A stretch of DNA of 6,864 nt, from positions 1 to 6,864 of the forward strand of contig JAITBS010000147.1 of the NCBI GenBank assembly GCA_031283515.1. Reading direction: 5' to 3'. Positions 6,812 through 6,864 of this stretch are shown one piece after another (the first letter of the stretch is position 1; each line of letters begins with the position of its first letter). The notes under the pieces are model-generated. The model was not told the DNA's origin and made no database searches. It was given only the letters and a program-made list of their open reading frames with translations. The translations under genes and the position numbers were made by a program. This DNA comes from Planctomycetaceae bacterium. Its GTDB lineage: Bacteria; Planctomycetota; Planctomycetia; Pirellulales; Thermoguttaceae.

Positions 6812-6864
6812 ATGGCAATATTAAAGGCAATATTAAATTCACCTGAATATAATGATGTCTTTGA
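6812..6864 (+). CDS. N-terminal fragment of an unidentified protein (cut by the window edge)
   Basis: The ATG follows a perfect ribosome binding site, and the frame is open to the window end. The 17 visible residues, MAILKAILNSPEYNDVF, are too few to recognise a family. The first residues come from an exact 12-base direct repeat (AILK/AILN). It lies 80 bases after gajB with its own strong translation signal, so it may be a separate transcription unit flanking the island or a further operon member. No function is proposed. Confidence 0.6.
   Translation, partial: MAILKAILNSPEYNDVF
6814..6837 (+). repeat. Tandem 12-base direct repeat at the start of the last gene
   Basis: GGCAATATTAAA occurs twice back to back, in frame with the ATG at 6812. 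Only two copies are present and the unit is AT-rich, so this may be simple duplication with no function. Confidence 0.6.

Noticed and set aside
6796..6846. Small reading frame starting at ATG 6796
   Set aside because: Only 16 codons; the perfect Shine-Dalgarno lies inside it and serves the ATG at 6812, whose frame stays open.
1..6864. CRISPR array, tRNA, insertion sequence or phage attachment site
   Set aside because: No spaced repeats, tRNA-like cloverleaf, transposase motifs or terminal inverted repeats were found on reading the window.

Overview
The window is AT-rich bacterial DNA with dense genes, all on the + strand. The standard bacterial code fits, and one start is GTG. Shine-Dalgarno sites are present but uneven: perfect at the last gene, moderate at 1525 and 3025, absent or weak at 229 and 2052. 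I cannot name a genus or phylum. The layout (two NTPase-nuclease-type modules in tandem, flanked by unrelated gene fragments) looks like a chromosomal defence island.

Layout: (1) 1-173 is the C-terminal end of a retropepsin-like (clan AA) aspartic protease-type protein. (2) 229-1977 is a tight two-gene unit. It encodes a 430-aa ABC/SMC-like AAA ATPase of the AAA_15/AAA_21 kind, then, after 3 bases, a 150-aa protein with a D...ExK...Q pattern typical of PD-(D/E)XK nucleases. I do not recognise this pair as a named system; it is the best candidate here for something undescribed. (3) 2052-2987 is a class I SAM-dependent methyltransferase. Its frame runs through ten consecutive G residues, and a gain or loss of one G would end translation within about a dozen codons, so it is a candidate phase-variable gene. 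(4) 3025-6731 is a two-gene Gabija-type anti-phage system: GajA (OLD-like ATPase plus TOPRIM nuclease) followed 2 bases later by GajB (UvrD/Rep-type SF1A helicase). A promoter-like sequence lies in the 3' end of the methyltransferase gene. (5) 6812-6864 is the start of an unrelated or unknown gene behind a perfect ribosome binding site.

How the genes may work together: in known Gabija systems GajA is a nucleotide-sensing DNA endonuclease that assembles with GajB, and together they block phage replication. The upstream ATPase/nuclease-like pair has the same general logic (SMC-like ATPase sensor plus small nuclease-like effector) but lacks TOPRIM and helicase parts, so it is probably a separate module. 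The methyltransferase has no DNA-methyltransferase catalytic motif that I can see and resembles small-molecule or glycan-type enzymes. Its link to defence is unproven.
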